A program made the position numbers and the translations under genes. The notes under the pieces are model-generated. The model did not search any database and had not been told where the DNA came from. It saw only the letters and a list, made by a program, of their open reading frames with translations. From contig JAPPOV010000036.1 of assembly GCA_028873595.1 (NCBI GenBank), positions 29,759 through 93,758 on the forward strand: 64,000 bases of DNA. The letters run 5' to 3'. This document shows, in pieces, positions 63,361 through 64,000 of the stretch. Each line of letters opens with the position of its first letter. The first letter of the stretch is position 1. The DNA comes from Gemmatimonadota bacterium. Lineage in GTDB: Bacteria > Gemmatimonadota > Gemmatimonadetes > Longimicrobiales > Gaopeijiaceae.

Positions 63361-64000
63361 CTAGCGGTACGTCTCCAGGAACCGAGATCGAGAGGCATGC
63401 CGAAGTCGCACCAGCGCCTTTTCCTTGATCTGTCGCACCCGCTCCCGAGTAATGCCAAGGATTTCGCCGATCTGCTCAAGCGTCATCGGATCCTGATCAT
63501 CGAGACCGAAATACAGTCTCAGAATCTTGGTCTCACGCTCCTTCAACGTGCTCAGAGATTCTTCAATGGTCGCCTTGAGAGCGTGCTCGAACGCTTCGTT
63601 CTCCGGGCCCGGCGACAACTGGTCGGGCAGATAGTCGAGGAGCCGATTGTCCTCACCCGGTGTCATGGGCGCGTCGAGGGACAAGTGCGAATGTGAGATC
63701 GCAAGTGTGCGCTCGATCTCTTCCTTGCTGACGTCGAGGTCTTCCGCGATCTCCGCGACCGTAGGCTCCCGCCCGAGCTCCTGCAGCAACGTCGAACTGC
63801 GGCGCCCGATCCGATACAGCGCACCGGCACGGTTCAGCGGTACGCGTACGATCCGACTCTGTTCGGCGAGAGCCTGAAGAATCGCCTGTCGGATCCACCA
63901 GACGGCGTAGGAGCTGAACTTGATTCCCTTCGTCTCGTCGAACTTATGTGCGGCTCGAATCCGCCCGAGGGTCCCCGCGTTGATCAGGTCGGACAGCGGC
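63361..64000 (-). CDS. RNA polymerase sigma factor, sigma-70 group 1/2 (5' end beyond window)
   Basis: The C-terminal 212 residues are present; the start is cut by the right edge. Region 2.3-2.4 is KGIKFSSYAVWWIRQAILQA, region 3 contains LGREPTVAEIAEDLDVSKEE, and region 4.2 is TLEQIGEILGITRERVRQIK with KALVRLRH. It is a primary (RpoD/SigA) or closely related group 2 factor; the visible part cannot separate these. It ends SRSRFLETYR. It precedes rplM on the same strand. Confidence 0.95.
   Translation of the reverse strand, partial: PLSDLINAGTLGRIRAAHKFDETKGIKFSSYAVWWIRQAILQALAEQSRIVRVPLNRAGALYRIGRRSSTLLQELGREPTVAEIAEDLDVSKEEIERTLAISHSHLSLDAPMTPGEDNRLLDYLPDQLSPGPENEAFEHALKATIEESLSTLKERETKILRLYFGLDDQDPMTLEQIGEILGITRERVRQIKEKALVRLRHASRSRFLETYR

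Overview
This 64 kb window is a dense, high-GC, almost purely housekeeping stretch of a bacterial chromosome. About 62 protein genes are supported; most lie on the minus strand in a few long runs with many 1-20 nt ATGA/GTGA overlaps. I see no tRNA, rRNA, CRISPR array, insertion sequence or prophage. The DUF4175/DUF4159 pair, the Gram-negative envelope genes (RseP, several lipoproteins), an archaeal-type ProRS and a MurA with Asp in place of the catalytic-loop Cys suggest an uncultivated Gemmatimonadota or close relative. That assignment is an inference from gene content, not a database result.

Layout, left to right. (1) 1-5834: trxA, rsmI, DUF4159 and a very long DUF4175 coiled-coil protein (cut by the left edge), with a divergent methylmalonyl-CoA epimerase and a lipoprotein. 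(2) 5889-11193: clpB, an M48 lipoprotein protease, and two plus-strand genes (small lipoprotein, Rid protein). (3) 11273-40401: a long minus-strand series. In transcription order it is murA and a small BMFP-like protein; then rimP-nusA-L7Ae-like-infB-ylxP-rbfA-truB-ribF (transcription/translation); then rpsO-pnp-M16 protease-ald-dut; then the rod-shape cluster mreB-mreC-mreD-mrdA-rodA; then accD-folC-hisS-small membrane protein-proS-lysA-guaA. (4) 40648-42240: plus-strand DUF948-like protein and secreted Zn-dependent phospholipase C-like protein. (5) 42206-50735: lipoprotein-serS-histidine kinase-pcrA-gatC-gatA-gatB on the minus strand. (6) 50923-54397: plus-strand response regulator, mannose-1-phosphate guanylyltransferase-like, GlmU-like and WalJ-like metallo-beta-lactamase genes. 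(7) 54408-64000: minus-strand primary-type sigma factor (cut by the right edge), rplM-rpsI-rpsB-tsf-pyrH-frr-uppS-cdsA-dxr-rseP-DUF922.

The genes form a growth module: ribosome and tRNA-charging functions, nucleotide supply, and the lipid/peptidoglycan/elongasome apparatus (uppS, cdsA, dxr, murA, mreBCD, PBP2, RodA). I found no clearly novel multi-gene system. The most interesting signals are regulatory or residue-level: an intrinsic terminator between a good promoter and rimP-nusA; three stem-loops between rpsB and tsf; a nested dyad over a possible clpB promoter; MurA Asp117; an mreC frame that seems to need a CTG start; and a C-terminal extension of S2. Several small, unrecognised genes embedded in conserved operons (15520-15876, 38619-39047, 50145-50735) are the best candidates for undescribed functions.
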